64,000 nt of DNA from Rubrivivax sp. (GTDB lineage: Bacteria; Pseudomonadota; Gammaproteobacteria; Burkholderiales; Burkholderiaceae_C): the NCBI GenBank assembly GCA_016719535.1, contig JADJYX010000002.1, positions 1 through 64,000 on the forward strand. The letters run 5' to 3'. The position numbers were made by a program, and so were the translations under genes. Shown here in pieces: positions 43,615-54,226 of the stretch (positions are counted from its first letter, which is position 1; each line of letters starts with the position of its first letter). The notes below the pieces were generated by a model that was given only the letters and a program-made list of their open reading frames with translations, ran no database searches and was not told the DNA's origin.

Positions 43615-44840
43615 AACATCCCGAGTCGACCCGCCACAGCCCCGCCGCCACCGGCGAGGCCTTCCCGCCCACGCGCAGCGAGGCGCTGGCGCGCATCGCG
43701 GCCGTGCGCCCGGCCGAATATGCGCGCACACGCAACGCCATCGACGGCGCGGTGTCGCGGCTGTCGCCGTACCTGACGCATGGCCTGGTCACGCTGCCCG
43801 AGGTGCTGGCCGGCGTGACCCGGCACCACCCGCTGGACGTGCAGCACAAATTCGTCTTCGAGCTCGGCTGGCGGGAATATTTTCAGCACCTGCGGACGCA
43901 CCGCGGCGACGGCATCCTGCAGTCGCTGCACCCGGGCCCGCTGCCCGACGAGGCCTATGCGCACGAACTGCCCGACGACATCCGCCGCGCCGCCACCGGC
44001 GTGCCGGCGATCGACGAGGCGGTGCGCCAGCTGGCCGCCACCGGCTGGCTGCACAACCACGCGCGCATGTGGCTGGCCAGCTACATCGTCCACCTGCGCA
44101 AGGTGCACTGGCGCACCGGTGCCGACTGGATGTTCGGTCAGCTGCTCGACGGCGACCTCGCCAGCAACCACCTCAGCTGGCAATGGGTGGCCGGCACCGG
44201 CAGCCACAAGCCCTACCTGTTCAACGCCGGCAACGTGGCGCGCTTCGCCCCCGCGCCCTGGCACAGCCGCGGCACCGCCATCGACACGAGCTACGAGGCG
44301 CTGGAGGCGCTGGCCGCCAGCCGCCGCAGCCTGGCCGCCGGACGCGGCATGCCGACCATCGATGCACCGGCGCTGCACACCGAGCCGCCGCACGAGCTGG
44401 GCTTCAGCGCGCCGCTGGTCGAGGCGGTGATCGGCCGCGACGTGTGGCTGGTGCATCCCTGGTCGCTGCGCCCGCCGCCGGCCGACCTGCCCGACGGCAC
44501 GGTGGTGATCGGCATCGCGCTGCGCGAATGGCACCAGCCCTGGCCCTGGACCGCGGCACGCTGGCGCTTCGTCGCCGGCGCGATGGCGACGCTGACGCGC
44601 GAGCGATGGCATGCCGGCGCCGCCGAGGTGGCCACCGCGCTGCAGCACGCGCGTTCGGTGCAGGCGGTGGACGACCTGCACGCGGGGCCGTTGCTGGGCA
44701 CGCTGGCCCGCTGCCGGCCGGCACCGCTGATGTTCAGGGCGGTCGAAAGGCCCTGCACGTCGTTCTCGCAGTGGTGGACGCAGGTGACGCGCGGCCTGAA
44801 GGCGGTGCACGAACTGCCGGGGTTGGTCGGATCGTCGTGA
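43611..44840 (+). CDS. photolyase-related FAD-binding protein, FAD domain at the N terminus
   Basis: A 409-residue protein. Residues ~20-235 resemble the C-terminal FAD domain of photolyases (FELGWREYFQHL; ATGWLHNHARMWLASYIVHL; LDGDLASNHLSWQWVAGTG). The N-terminal antenna domain is missing from its usual place. The last ~150 residues form an alpha/beta-type region (VWLVHPWSLRPPP ... TVVIGIALREWHQPW) whose strand order is like the photolyase antenna domain, which would make a circular permutation. This is inference without structure. It overlaps the PhrB-like gene by ATGA. Confidence 0.8.
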   Translation: MKHPESTRHSPAATGEAFPPTRSEALARIAAVRPAEYARTRNAIDGAVSRLSPYLTHGLVTLPEVLAGVTRHHPLDVQHKFVFELGWREYFQHLRTHRGDGILQSLHPGPLPDEAYAHELPDDIRRAATGVPAIDEAVRQLAATGWLHNHARMWLASYIVHLRKVHWRTGADWMFGQLLDGDLASNHLSWQWVAGTGSHKPYLFNAGNVARFAPAPWHSRGTAIDTSYEALEALAASRRSLAAGRGMPTIDAPALHTEPPHELGFSAPLVEAVIGRDVWLVHPWSLRPPPADLPDGTVVIGIALREWHQPWPWTAARWRFVAGAMATLTRERWHAGAAEVATALQHARSVQAVDDLHAGPLLGTLARCRPAPLMFRAVERPCTSFSQWWTQVTRGLKAVHELPGLVGSS

Positions 44841-44949
44841 CTGCTGGCGGCGCAAAGCAGGCGTTCTTCGTGCCTGCGCCGTGCAGCAAGGCCGAGGGGC
44901 GGGCCGGGCAGGGCCGTGCGCTCAGACGCTCGGCTTGGCGTGCCGCTTC

Positions 44950-45434
44950 GCGGCACGTCCCCTGCGATGCTCGGTCGACCGGCCCGCGGCGAAACTCGCT
45001 CCGCTCACTTCGTTCGCTGTGCTCGGACAGTCGCCGCGAGTCAGTGCACGAGGCGCGCTGCGCGCGCGGCCGGTCGCCCTGCGCTTCTCGGGAGCCTCCC
45101 GATTCGCGTCCGTCCCTGCCCGGCCCGCCCCTCGTCCTTGCCGGAGACACCGCGGCATGCTGCGGTCCGAACGCCACCGAGGTTGTCGCAAGGCTGCGGG
45201 TGGGCCCTGGCGGCGGCGAATATCGAGACGCCCGAGAAGCGCAGCGCCTTCGACCGCGCGCCGTCAGGCGCGCCTCGTGAACTGACTCACCGCGACTGTC
45301 CGAGCACAGCGAACGAAGTGAGCGGAGCGAGTTTCGCGGTGGGTCGAAGGCGCGAGCATCGCAGGGGACGTGGCGCGCAGCGCCACGCTACGGCTCGATT
45401 CTGAGCCGACGGCAGGGCCCACCCGCAGCCTTGC
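44950..45434. repeat. interleaved long inverted repeats between convergent operons
   Basis: A perfect 46-base inverted repeat (44989-45034 with 45292-45337) is set in longer imperfect arms of about 150 bases (44950-45105 and 45222-45380). A second perfect 22-base inverted repeat (45188-45209 with 45413-45434) is interleaved with it, so both cannot pair as one simple hairpin. The 653-base gap 44841-45493 has no credible gene and lies between the photolyase operon and the livM end. It could be a bidirectional terminator or a non-autonomous repeat element. Confidence 0.9.
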
Positions 45435-45493
45435 CGCAGCGGCATCAACCAACAACGACAAACGTCAGCAAAGCGCCGTGAGCAGCCGCCTGA

Positions 45494-46435
45494 CTACCCC
45501 CCGCGCGAAACCCGGACTTCCTCGCCCAGCACGCCGCGCGGCCGCCACACCAGCATCAGCGCGATCAGCAGGCCGATCAGCACCACCTGCAGCGCTGCCG
45601 CGCGCGCCTGTTCGCCCTGCGGGATGAAGCCGCGCAAGGCCGCGCCACCGGCAGCCCAGAAGCCCCACACCAGCAGCGCGCCCAGAATGGCGCCGCGGTT
45701 GTTGCCGGCACCGCCGACGATGAGCATCGCCCACATCTGGAAAGTCAGGATGGGCAGGAAGTCCTCGGGTGCGATGTAGCCGACGAAGTGCGCGTAGACC
45801 GCGCCGCCCAGGCCCATCAGCATGCTGCCGATGACGAAGCTCTGCAGCCGGAAGACGAAGGCGCGCTTGCCCAGCGACGCCGCGGCGTCCTCGTCCTCGC
45901 GGATGGCGCGCAGCACGCGGCCCCAGGGGCTGCGCACCAGGGTCTCCAGCGCCCAGTAGACGGCGCCCAGCAACACCAGCACCAGCGCCAGGTAGGCCAG
46001 ATTCCAGGCCAGCCCGGTGCCCAGCCAGCCCTGCATCGGCTTGGGGATGAACTGCACGCCGAAGGTGCCGCCGGTCAGCGCCTTCGCATTGGTGGCCACC
46101 AGCTGGATCGTCACCGCGATGCCGAAGGTGGCGATCGCGAGGTAGTCGCTGCGCAGCCGCAGCGCCAGCGCACCCACGGCCAGGCCGGCCAGGCCGGATA
46201 CCCCCATCGCCGCCAGCCAGCCCGTGGCCACCGGCCAGCCGAAGCCGCCGAGGCGGTCGGACGCATCGGGCGTGGTCAGGATCGCCGAGGTATAGGCCCC
46301 CACCGCCACGAAGCCGGCCACACCGACGTTGAACAGCCCCGTATAGCCCCATTGCAGGTTGAGGCCGAGCACGACGATCGCGTAGGTGAGCGCGAAGACG
46401 AGAAAAAAACTGCCGTAGGAGAGCCAGCCTTCCAT
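45494..46435 (-). CDS. livM: Liv-type ABC transporter permease (LivM-like)
   Basis: A 313-residue inner-membrane permease with about nine helices. It has the LivM-like N terminus (NLQWGYTGLFNVGVAGFVAVGAYTSAIL, cited in part) and the EAA-type loop SPWGRVLRAIREDEDAAASLG. It forms the channel with LivH. It overlaps livH by one base (TGATG). Family LivHM systems import branched-chain amino acids or related small molecules; substrate is set by the binding protein at 50266. Confidence 0.92.
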   Translation of the reverse strand: MEGWLSYGSFFLVFALTYAIVVLGLNLQWGYTGLFNVGVAGFVAVGAYTSAILTTPDASDRLGGFGWPVATGWLAAMGVSGLAGLAVGALALRLRSDYLAIATFGIAVTIQLVATNAKALTGGTFGVQFIPKPMQGWLGTGLAWNLAYLALVLVLLGAVYWALETLVRSPWGRVLRAIREDEDAAASLGKRAFVFRLQSFVIGSMLMGLGGAVYAHFVGYIAPEDFLPILTFQMWAMLIVGGAGNNRGAILGALLVWGFWAAGGAALRGFIPQGEQARAAALQVVLIGLLIALMLVWRPRGVLGEEVRVSRGG

Positions 46436-47348
46436 CAGGTCTTCTCCGCGAACAAGCCCGTGGGCCGCACCAGCAGGATGGCGATCAGCACGAAGAAGGC
46501 AGCCGCGGCGCGGTATTCGGCGCCCACCACATGCACGGCCACGCTCTCGGCCACGCCGACGATCAGCCCGCCCAGCACCGCGCCCCACACCGAGCCGATG
46601 CCGCCCAGGATGACGGCCGCAAACAGCGGCAGCAGCAGGTCCAGCCCCAGCGTCGGCCGCAGCTGCACCGTCAGCCCCGCGAAGACGCCGGCCACCGCCG
46701 CCAGCAGGGCGCCGATGACCCAGGTGGCGCGCAGCACGCGCTCGGGGTCGATGCCGGCCACGCGCGCCAGCTGCGGGTTCATCGCGGTGGCGCGCATCGC
46801 CCGTCCGAGCGTGCTGCGCGACAGGAACAGGTGCACGCCGACCACCGTCACCGCGGTGAGCGCCAGCACGAAGAGCTGGTCTGGCGTGATGCGCAGCCCG
46901 CCCAGCAAGCGTCGCGGCAGCAGGTGAACAGCGATCTGCAACTCCTGGCTGTAGTACTGCGGCACGCCGCCGTAGAGGAAGAGCAGCCCGTTGCGCAGCG
47001 CCAGCGCGGCGCCGAAGCTGGCGATCACCAGCGTGATCGCGCCCTGGCGGCGCAGCCGCTTGAAGAGCGCCGCGTCCAGCACCAGCGTCAGCGCCGCCAC
47101 CGCCAGCGCCGCCACCGCCAGCGCCGCCAGCAGCGGCCAGCCGAAGGAGAAGGGGGCGATCGGGTGCGCGCCGCCGGCCAGCGCCGAGAACACCGCCAGC
47201 GCACTGAGCGCGACATAGGCGCCCCAGGCCAGCAGCTCGCCATGGCCGAAATTGGCGAAGCGCAGGATCGAGAAGCACAGGCTCAGCCCGATGGCGCCCA
47301 GCGACACCACCGAGCCGATGATCAGGCCGTCGGCCAGGATCTGCAGCA

Positions 47349-47349
<1 letters not shown>
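46435..47349 (-). CDS. livH: Liv-type ABC transporter permease (LivH-like)
   Basis: A 304-residue permease with about eight membrane helices. Family-like segments are SLGAIGLSLCFSILRFANFGHGEL, the EAA loop STLGRAMRATAMNPQLARVAGID and FAAVILGGIGSVWGAVLGG. It pairs with LivM. It is followed by livM with a one-base overlap and preceded by livF with a one-base overlap, so the four ABC genes are translated together. Confidence 0.92.
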
Positions 47350-48853
<1,504 letters not shown>

Positions 48854-48879
48854 CGGAGGGCGAGGATAGCCGAGGCCGC

Positions 48880-49215
48880 ATGACCGACGATGACCACTTC
48901 GAGCTCTACGACCTGCGCGTGGAGGTGGTGGCGCCCGAGGGCGCGACCATCCAGTGCAACGCCAAGCCCGGCGACTGGTTCGAGGTGCGCGGCGAACTGC
49001 TGCACTTCGGCCAGCCCTTCTCGATGTATTCACTGGCCGCGCTGCTGCCGCTGCTGCCGGCCAAGCAGCGCGACACGCATCCGAACGACTGGATGAGCAC
49101 CGATGCCGAGGTGGCCTGCCCGGACCCGCACTGCCCGACGCGGTTTCGCATCACGCGCCTGGGCAAGCGAAGCTTCCGCCATGGCGAGACGACCGCGGTG
49201 CCGCTGAAACCATGA
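48880..49215 (+). CDS. TIGR04076 family protein
   Basis: A 111-residue protein matching the TIGR04076 family: YDLRVEVVAPEG at the start, then KPGDWFEVRGELLHF and the DAEVACPDPHCPTRFRITR segment with a C-x4-C pair. Function is unknown; family members often lie beside aldo/keto reductase genes. It overlaps the next gene (AKR) by ATGA and is divergent from livG. It is the first gene of the plus-strand operon. Confidence 0.85.
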   Translation: MTDDDHFELYDLRVEVVAPEGATIQCNAKPGDWFEVRGELLHFGQPFSMYSLAALLPLLPAKQRDTHPNDWMSTDAEVACPDPHCPTRFRITRLGKRSFRHGETTAVPLKP

Positions 49216-50252
49216 GCGCCGTCGAGACGATCGAACTCGCACCCGGCTACCGCATTCCGCGCGTGATCCGCGGCGGCTGGCAGCTGGCCGGCGACCATGG
49301 CCCGGTGGACCGCGCACGCGCCCTCGATCAGATCGCCGCCTTCGTCGACGCCGGGCTGGACACCGTGGACGGCGCCGACATCTATGCCGGCGTCGAACAG
49401 CTCTACGGCGACTTCAATGCCCGCCGCCGCGCGCAGGGCCTGCCGCCGCTGCAGGTGCACACCAAATGCGTGCCCGATTTCGACGACCTCGCGCGCGTCG
49501 ACGAGGCCTGCATCCGCCGCATCGTCGAGCGCTCGCTGCAGCGCCTGCAGGTCGAGCGCGTGGACCTGGTGCAGTTCCACTGGTGGGACTACCGCGTCGG
49601 CGGCTGGCTGGAAGCGGCACGGGCGCTGGCCGCGCTGCAGCACGAAGGCCGCATCCGCCACCTGGGCGGCACCAATTTCGACACGGCGCACACGCTGGCG
49701 ATGATCGACGGCGGCGTGCCGCTGGTGGCCATGCAGGTGCAGTATTCGCTGCTCGACCGCCGCCCGGCGCGGCAGCTGGTGCCGCAAGCCGGGTCACGCG
49801 GCGTGCAGCTGCTGTGCTACGGCACGCTGGCTGGCGGTTTTTTTAGCGAACGCTGGCTGGGCGCGCCCGAGCCCGGCGCCGAACTGAGCAACCGTTCGCT
49901 CATCAAATACAAGCTGGTGATCGACGACTTCGGCGGCTGGGACGCTTTTCAGACGTTGTTGCAGGCGTGCAAGGCCATCGGTGACCGGCACGGCGTGGGC
50001 ATCGCGACGGTGGCCACGCGCTGGGTGCTGGACCAGCCGGGCGTGGCCGCGGCCATCGTCGGTGCGCGCTATGCCGACCACCTGCAGCAGACGCTGGCGG
50101 TCTTTCGCCTGCGGCTCGACGACGAGGACCGCGCGCGGCTGGCGCCGATCCTCGCCGCCCACCCCGGGCCCGAAGGCGACACCTATGCGCTCGAACGCGA
50201 CAAGAGCGGCCGCCATGGCCGCATCATGAAATACAACCTCAACAAGACCTGA
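49212..50252 (+). CDS. aldo/keto reductase
   Basis: A 346-residue aldo/keto reductase with the TIM-barrel catalytic set: Asp and Tyr in DGADIYAGVEQLYG, Lys in HTKCVPD, His in VQFHWWDYR. NADPH-dependent reduction of a carbonyl is expected. The C-terminal segment TVATRWVLDQPGVAAAIVGAR is the cofactor-binding region. It is followed after 13 bases by the substrate-binding protein, then a second, related AKR fused to RidA. No substrate is known. Confidence 0.9.
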   Translation: MSAVETIELAPGYRIPRVIRGGWQLAGDHGPVDRARALDQIAAFVDAGLDTVDGADIYAGVEQLYGDFNARRRAQGLPPLQVHTKCVPDFDDLARVDEACIRRIVERSLQRLQVERVDLVQFHWWDYRVGGWLEAARALAALQHEGRIRHLGGTNFDTAHTLAMIDGGVPLVAMQVQYSLLDRRPARQLVPQAGSRGVQLLCYGTLAGGFFSERWLGAPEPGAELSNRSLIKYKLVIDDFGGWDAFQTLLQACKAIGDRHGVGIATVATRWVLDQPGVAAAIVGARYADHLQQTLAVFRLRLDDEDRARLAPILAAHPGPEGDTYALERDKSGRHGRIMKYNLNKT

Positions 50253-50265
50253 ACGGAGCACCTTC

Positions 50266-51546
50266 ATGCGCACCCTGACAACGCTGGCCGCCGTCGCCCT
50301 GGCCGCGACCCTCGCACCGCTGGCCGCCCAGGCCCAGGCACCCTCATGCACGCACACGGTCGGCATGGTGGTGTCGCTGACCGGCGCCGCGGGGCGCTTC
50401 GGGCAGGCCGCGGCCAAGTCGGTCGAGCTGGCCTTCAACGAACTCAACAAGGCCGGCGGCGCGCAGGGCATCGCGGGCTGCCGGCTCGCCTTCGACCTGC
50501 GCGACGCGCAGAGCCAGGGCTCGGTGGCGGTCGACCAGGCGCGCCAGCTGGTCGACCTGAAGAAGGTGCCGGCGGTCATCGGCGGCATCATCAGCTCGGT
50601 GTCGATCCCCATCGTCACCAGCGTCACCGCGCCAGCCGGCGTGGTGCAGATCTCGCCGGCGTCGACCTCGCCCACGCTGACCAAGCTGGGCAACGAGGGC
50701 AAGACGGGCGGCTGGTTCTTCCGCACCATCACCAGCGACGCGCTGCAGGGCACGGCTGCGGCCAAATATGCGATGGATCAGGGCATGAAGGACCTGTCCA
50801 TCATCCACGTCAACAACGACTTCGGCGTCAACATGCTGGCCGAATTCCGCCGCGCCTACGAGGCGCTGGGCGGCAAGATCCGCAGCGTCACGCCCTACAA
50901 CCCGCAGCAGCCCAGCTATGCGGCCGAGGTCACGAATGCGCTCAAGGCCGAGGCGCCGGCGCTGTATTTCATCGGCTACCCCGGCGACGGCACGACCATC
51001 GTGCGCACCTGGATCCAGCAGGGCGGGCCGCAGCGCTTCCTGCTCAACGACGGCATGAATGCCGCCGACTTCATCAAGGGCGTGGGCCCGCAGTTCCTGG
51101 CCAATGCCTACGGCACCAGCTCGGGCACGACGAAGACGCCGTCGACCGAATTCTTCGCCAGCGCCTACCCCGCGATGAGCGGCGGCTTCGACGCCGGCGC
51201 GCCGGCGGCCGACCGCGCCTTCGACGCCGCGGCCATCCTGGGGCTGGCGATCGCGCAGGCCGGCAGATTCGAGGCCGCCGCGATCCGCGATGCCATCCGC
51301 AAGGTGACCGACCCCGCCGGCGAGGTGGTGCATGCCGGCCCGCAGGGCTTTGCGCGCGCGCTGCAGCTGGCGCGCGAGAAGAAGCCGGTGCGCTACGTCG
51401 GCGTGATCGGTGGCGCCAGCTTCGACAGGAACGGCGACATCGTCGGCCCCTTCCGCACCTGGCGCATCGCCAATGGCGAGGTCACCACCGTCGGCCAGAT
51501 GTCGATGGAGGACGTGGCGGCCGTGCAGGCGCGCTTGCCGAAGTGA
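50266..51546 (+). CDS. Liv-type periplasmic substrate-binding protein
   Basis: A 426-residue periplasmic binding protein (type 1 fold, LivJ/LivK-like). A signal peptide ends near AAQAQA. The mature protein has VGMVVSLTGAAGRFGQA and ASTSPTLTKLGNEGKTGGWFFRT and is longer than leucine-binding proteins (about 350). It probably feeds the livGFHM permease encoded on the other strand and thus defines its substrate. It overlaps the AKR-RidA gene by GTGA. Confidence 0.92.
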   Translation: MRTLTTLAAVALAATLAPLAAQAQAPSCTHTVGMVVSLTGAAGRFGQAAAKSVELAFNELNKAGGAQGIAGCRLAFDLRDAQSQGSVAVDQARQLVDLKKVPAVIGGIISSVSIPIVTSVTAPAGVVQISPASTSPTLTKLGNEGKTGGWFFRTITSDALQGTAAAKYAMDQGMKDLSIIHVNNDFGVNMLAEFRRAYEALGGKIRSVTPYNPQQPSYAAEVTNALKAEAPALYFIGYPGDGTTIVRTWIQQGGPQRFLLNDGMNAADFIKGVGPQFLANAYGTSSGTTKTPSTEFFASAYPAMSGGFDAGAPAADRAFDAAAILGLAIAQAGRFEAAAIRDAIRKVTDPAGEVVHAGPQGFARALQLAREKKPVRYVGVIGGASFDRNGDIVGPFRTWRIANGEVTTVGQMSMEDVAAVQARLPK

Positions 51547-53024
51547 CGGTCGACATCAGCCGCCCGGCACGCTTCGAGCTCGCGCCGGGCCTCGAGATCT
51601 CGCGCGTGGTCACCGGCCTGTGGCAGGTGGCCGACATGGAGCGCGGCGGCACGCTGCTCGACCCGGTGCAGGGCGCGGACGAGATGGCCGCCTATGCGGC
51701 GGCCGGCTTCGACACCTTCGACATGGCCGACCACTACGGCTCGGCCGAGCTCATCACCGGCGAACTGCTGAGCCGCGCGCCGGGCCGCGGCGTGCGCGCC
51801 TTCACCAAGTGGTGCCCGCCGCCGGGGCCGATGACACCCGAGGTGGTGCGCGCCGGTGTCATGCGCTCGCTCGATCGCATGCGCACGAGCCGCATCGACC
51901 TGATGCAGTTCCACTGGTGGACCTTCGAGCACCCGGGCTGGCTGGATGCGATGCACGAGCTCGCGAAGCTGCGCGACGAAGGCCTGATCGGGCACCTCGG
52001 CCTGACCAATTTCGACACCGCGCACCTGCGCGTGCTGCTGGCCGAAGGCATCGCCATCGCCAGCAACCAGGTCTGCATCAGCCTGCTGGACCGCCGCGCG
52101 ACCGAGGCGATGAGCGCGCTGTGCCTGGAACGCGGCGTCAGGCTGCTGGCCTACGGCACGCTGGGCGGAGGCTTCCTGTCCGAGCGCTGGCTGGGCCGCG
52201 ACGAGCCGGCCGAGGTGGGCGACTGGAGCAAGATGAAATACCGCCGCTTCATCGACGCCGTCGGCGGCTGGGGCGCGCTGCAGGGCGTGCTGCAGGCGGC
52301 CGGCCGCATCGCGAAGAAGCATGGCGTGTCGATCGCCAACGTGGCCACGCGCTGGGTGCTGGAACAACCCGCGGTGGCGGCGGTGATCGTCGGCGCGCGG
52401 CTGGGCGAATCGGAACACCGCGCCGACAACCTGAAGCTGTTCGGCTTCGCGCTCGACGACGAGGACCGCGCCACGCTGGCGGCGGCCTTTGCCCGCACCA
52501 CGCGCATCCCCGGCGACTGCGGCGACGAATACCGCAAGCCGCCCTTCCTCACCGCCTCGGGCGATCTCAGCCACCACCTGGATGCGCTGCCGCCGGTGTG
52601 GCCGGCGCAGCCGGTGCCCGGCCGCGACGACCGCGCACGCATCGACAGCGGCAGCGTCTGGGAGCCGCTTGCCGGTTATTCGCGCGCCGTGCGCGTCGAC
52701 AAGCGCATCCTCGTCAGCGGCACCACCGCCACCCACGGCAGCGGACGGCTGGTGGGTGGCGCCGACGCCGGCGCACAGGCGGTCTACATCCTCGACAAGA
52801 TCGCCGCCAGCCTGACGGCGCTGGGCGGCAGCCTGGACGACGTGGTGCGCACGCGCGTCTACCTCACCCATGCCGACGACTGGCGTGCCGTGAGCGAGGT
52901 GCACGGCCGCTATTTCGGCGCCATCCGCCCGGCCAATACGCTGCTGCAGGTGGGCGCGCTGATCGGCGAAGGCTACCGCGTCGAGATCGAGGCCGAGGCG
53001 GTGGTGGGGCCGCGCGCCGACTGA
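51543..53024 (+). CDS. fused aldo/keto reductase - RidA protein
   Basis: A 493-residue two-domain protein with a GTG start overlapping the upstream stop. Residues ~1-335 are an aldo/keto reductase (FDMADHYGSAELI, FTKWCPPP, QFHWWTFEHP) related to the AKR at 49212. Residues ~365-493 are a RidA/YjgF domain (SRAVRVDKRILVSGTTATHG; DVVRTRVYLTHADDW; IRPANTLLQVGALI; VEIEAEAVV), which usually removes reactive enamines and imines. The linker is ~30 residues. A reductase plus imine deaminase in one chain suggests channelling of an imine; this is inference. Confidence 0.92.
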   Translation: MTVDISRPARFELAPGLEISRVVTGLWQVADMERGGTLLDPVQGADEMAAYAAAGFDTFDMADHYGSAELITGELLSRAPGRGVRAFTKWCPPPGPMTPEVVRAGVMRSLDRMRTSRIDLMQFHWWTFEHPGWLDAMHELAKLRDEGLIGHLGLTNFDTAHLRVLLAEGIAIASNQVCISLLDRRATEAMSALCLERGVRLLAYGTLGGGFLSERWLGRDEPAEVGDWSKMKYRRFIDAVGGWGALQGVLQAAGRIAKKHGVSIANVATRWVLEQPAVAAVIVGARLGESEHRADNLKLFGFALDDEDRATLAAAFARTTRIPGDCGDEYRKPPFLTASGDLSHHLDALPPVWPAQPVPGRDDRARIDSGSVWEPLAGYSRAVRVDKRILVSGTTATHGSGRLVGGADAGAQAVYILDKIAASLTALGGSLDDVVRTRVYLTHADDWRAVSEVHGRYFGAIRPANTLLQVGALIGEGYRVEIEAEAVVGPRAD

Positions 53025-53120
53025 TCGACGGGCGCCTGGAGTCCTTGGGTCGACCGTTATGATGGGGCGCGCTGCGCAGACGGCGCAACATCCCCAACAT
53101 CCCGTCGAGAGAGGCCCCCC

Positions 53121-53561
53121 ATGAAGACCACCCCCTTGCTGGCACGCGCCATCCTGCTGCTGAGCCTGACCGGCCTGGCCCAGGCCCAACCGGCTTCGGC
53201 ACCCGCGCCCTCTCCCGCCCCCGCCGCGGCAGCAGCCCCCGCGGCCGCGCCGGCGGCCGACGCCAGCGAAGGCAAGCTGGCCTGGTACGGCCGCAAATTT
53301 GCGGGCCGCAAGACCGCCAGCGGCCAGCGCTTCAACCCCGAGGCCATGACGATGGCGCACAAGACCCTGCCCTTCGGCACGCAGGTGCGCGTCACCAATC
53401 TGAAGAACCAGCGCAGCGTGGTGCTGCGCGTCAACGACCGCGGGCCCACGCAGGCCGACCGCATCGGCGACGTGTCGCAGGCCGCGGCCAGGCGGCTGGG
53501 CATGCTGCGCGCCGGCGTGATCGACGCGCGCATCGAGGTGCTGGCGCCCGCCAAGCGCTGA
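53121..53561 (+). CDS. RlpA-like septal ring lytic transglycosylase family protein
   Basis: A 146-residue exported protein: signal peptide (~1-22), an Ala/Pro-rich linker, then the double-psi beta-barrel of RlpA (LAWYGRKFAGRKTASGQRFNPEAMTMAHKTLPFG, cited in part; VRVNDRGP; ISQAAARRLGM-like VSQAAARRLGM). The aspartate of VNDRGP and the conserved histidine are in place. RlpA proteins cleave naked peptidoglycan glycans at septa. The SPOR domain of longer RlpA proteins is absent. No lipobox cysteine is seen. Confidence 0.9.
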   Translation: MKTTPLLARAILLLSLTGLAQAQPASAPAPSPAPAAAAAPAAAPAADASEGKLAWYGRKFAGRKTASGQRFNPEAMTMAHKTLPFGTQVRVTNLKNQRSVVLRVNDRGPTQADRIGDVSQAAARRLGMLRAGVIDARIEVLAPAKR

Positions 53562-53586
53562 CCGCGGCGGCGCACGCCGCGTGCGC

Positions 53587-54198
53587 TCAGCGCGTCAGCG
53601 GCAGCGCGCAGCCCATGCCGACGAAGAGGCCGCCGCAGGCGCGGTTGAAGCCGCGGCCCACGCGCTGCAGCCACGGCCGCACGCGGTGCGCCAGCAGCGC
53701 CAGGCCCCATTCGACGAACCATTCGACGACCACGAAGGTGGCCGTCATGACGACAAACTGCGGCAGCAGCGGCCGCTGCAGGTCGATAAACTGGGGCAGG
53801 AAGGCGCCATAGAACAGCAGCGCCTTGGGGTTGGACATCGCCGTCAGCAGCCCCTGGCGGAACAGCGTGCGCCCGCGCGCATCGGTGCTCCCCGGTGCGG
53901 CCTGCAGCAGCACCGGGGGTGATCGCCAGAGCTGGATGCCCAGCCACACGAGGTAGGCGCCACCGACCAGCTTGAGCACCGTCAGCGCTTGCGCCGACGC
54001 CTGCAGCAGCGCACCGATGCCCACCATCGACAACGCGATCAGCGCCGTGAAGCCCAGGGCGCCACCGGCCACCGTGAACAGCGTGCGCCGATGGCCGTGC
54101 AGCGCGCCGTGCGTCAGCACGAGCAGGCTGTTGGGGCCGGGCGTCAGCGACAGACCGATGGCCGCGACCAGATAGATCAACCAGGCGTGCAGCGACAT
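53587..54198 (-). CDS. LysE/RhtB family exporter
   Basis: A 203-residue six-helix membrane protein of the LysE/RhtB family with the N-terminal GLSLTPGPNSLLVLTHGA motif and LKLVGGAYLVWLGIQL. Members export amino acids or homoserine lactones. It is convergent with the rlpA-like gene (25 bases between stops) and directly downstream of the BMP-type binding protein on the same strand, which may mean read-through from that operon. Confidence 0.9.
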   Translation of the reverse strand: MSLHAWLIYLVAAIGLSLTPGPNSLLVLTHGALHGHRRTLFTVAGGALGFTALIALSMVGIGALLQASAQALTVLKLVGGAYLVWLGIQLWRSPPVLLQAAPGSTDARGRTLFRQGLLTAMSNPKALLFYGAFLPQFIDLQRPLLPQFVVMTATFVVVEWFVEWGLALLAHRVRPWLQRVGRGFNRACGGLFVGMGCALPLTR

Positions 54199-54226
54199 CG
54201 GATGGCTCGGTGGCGCCCGTCCTGCC

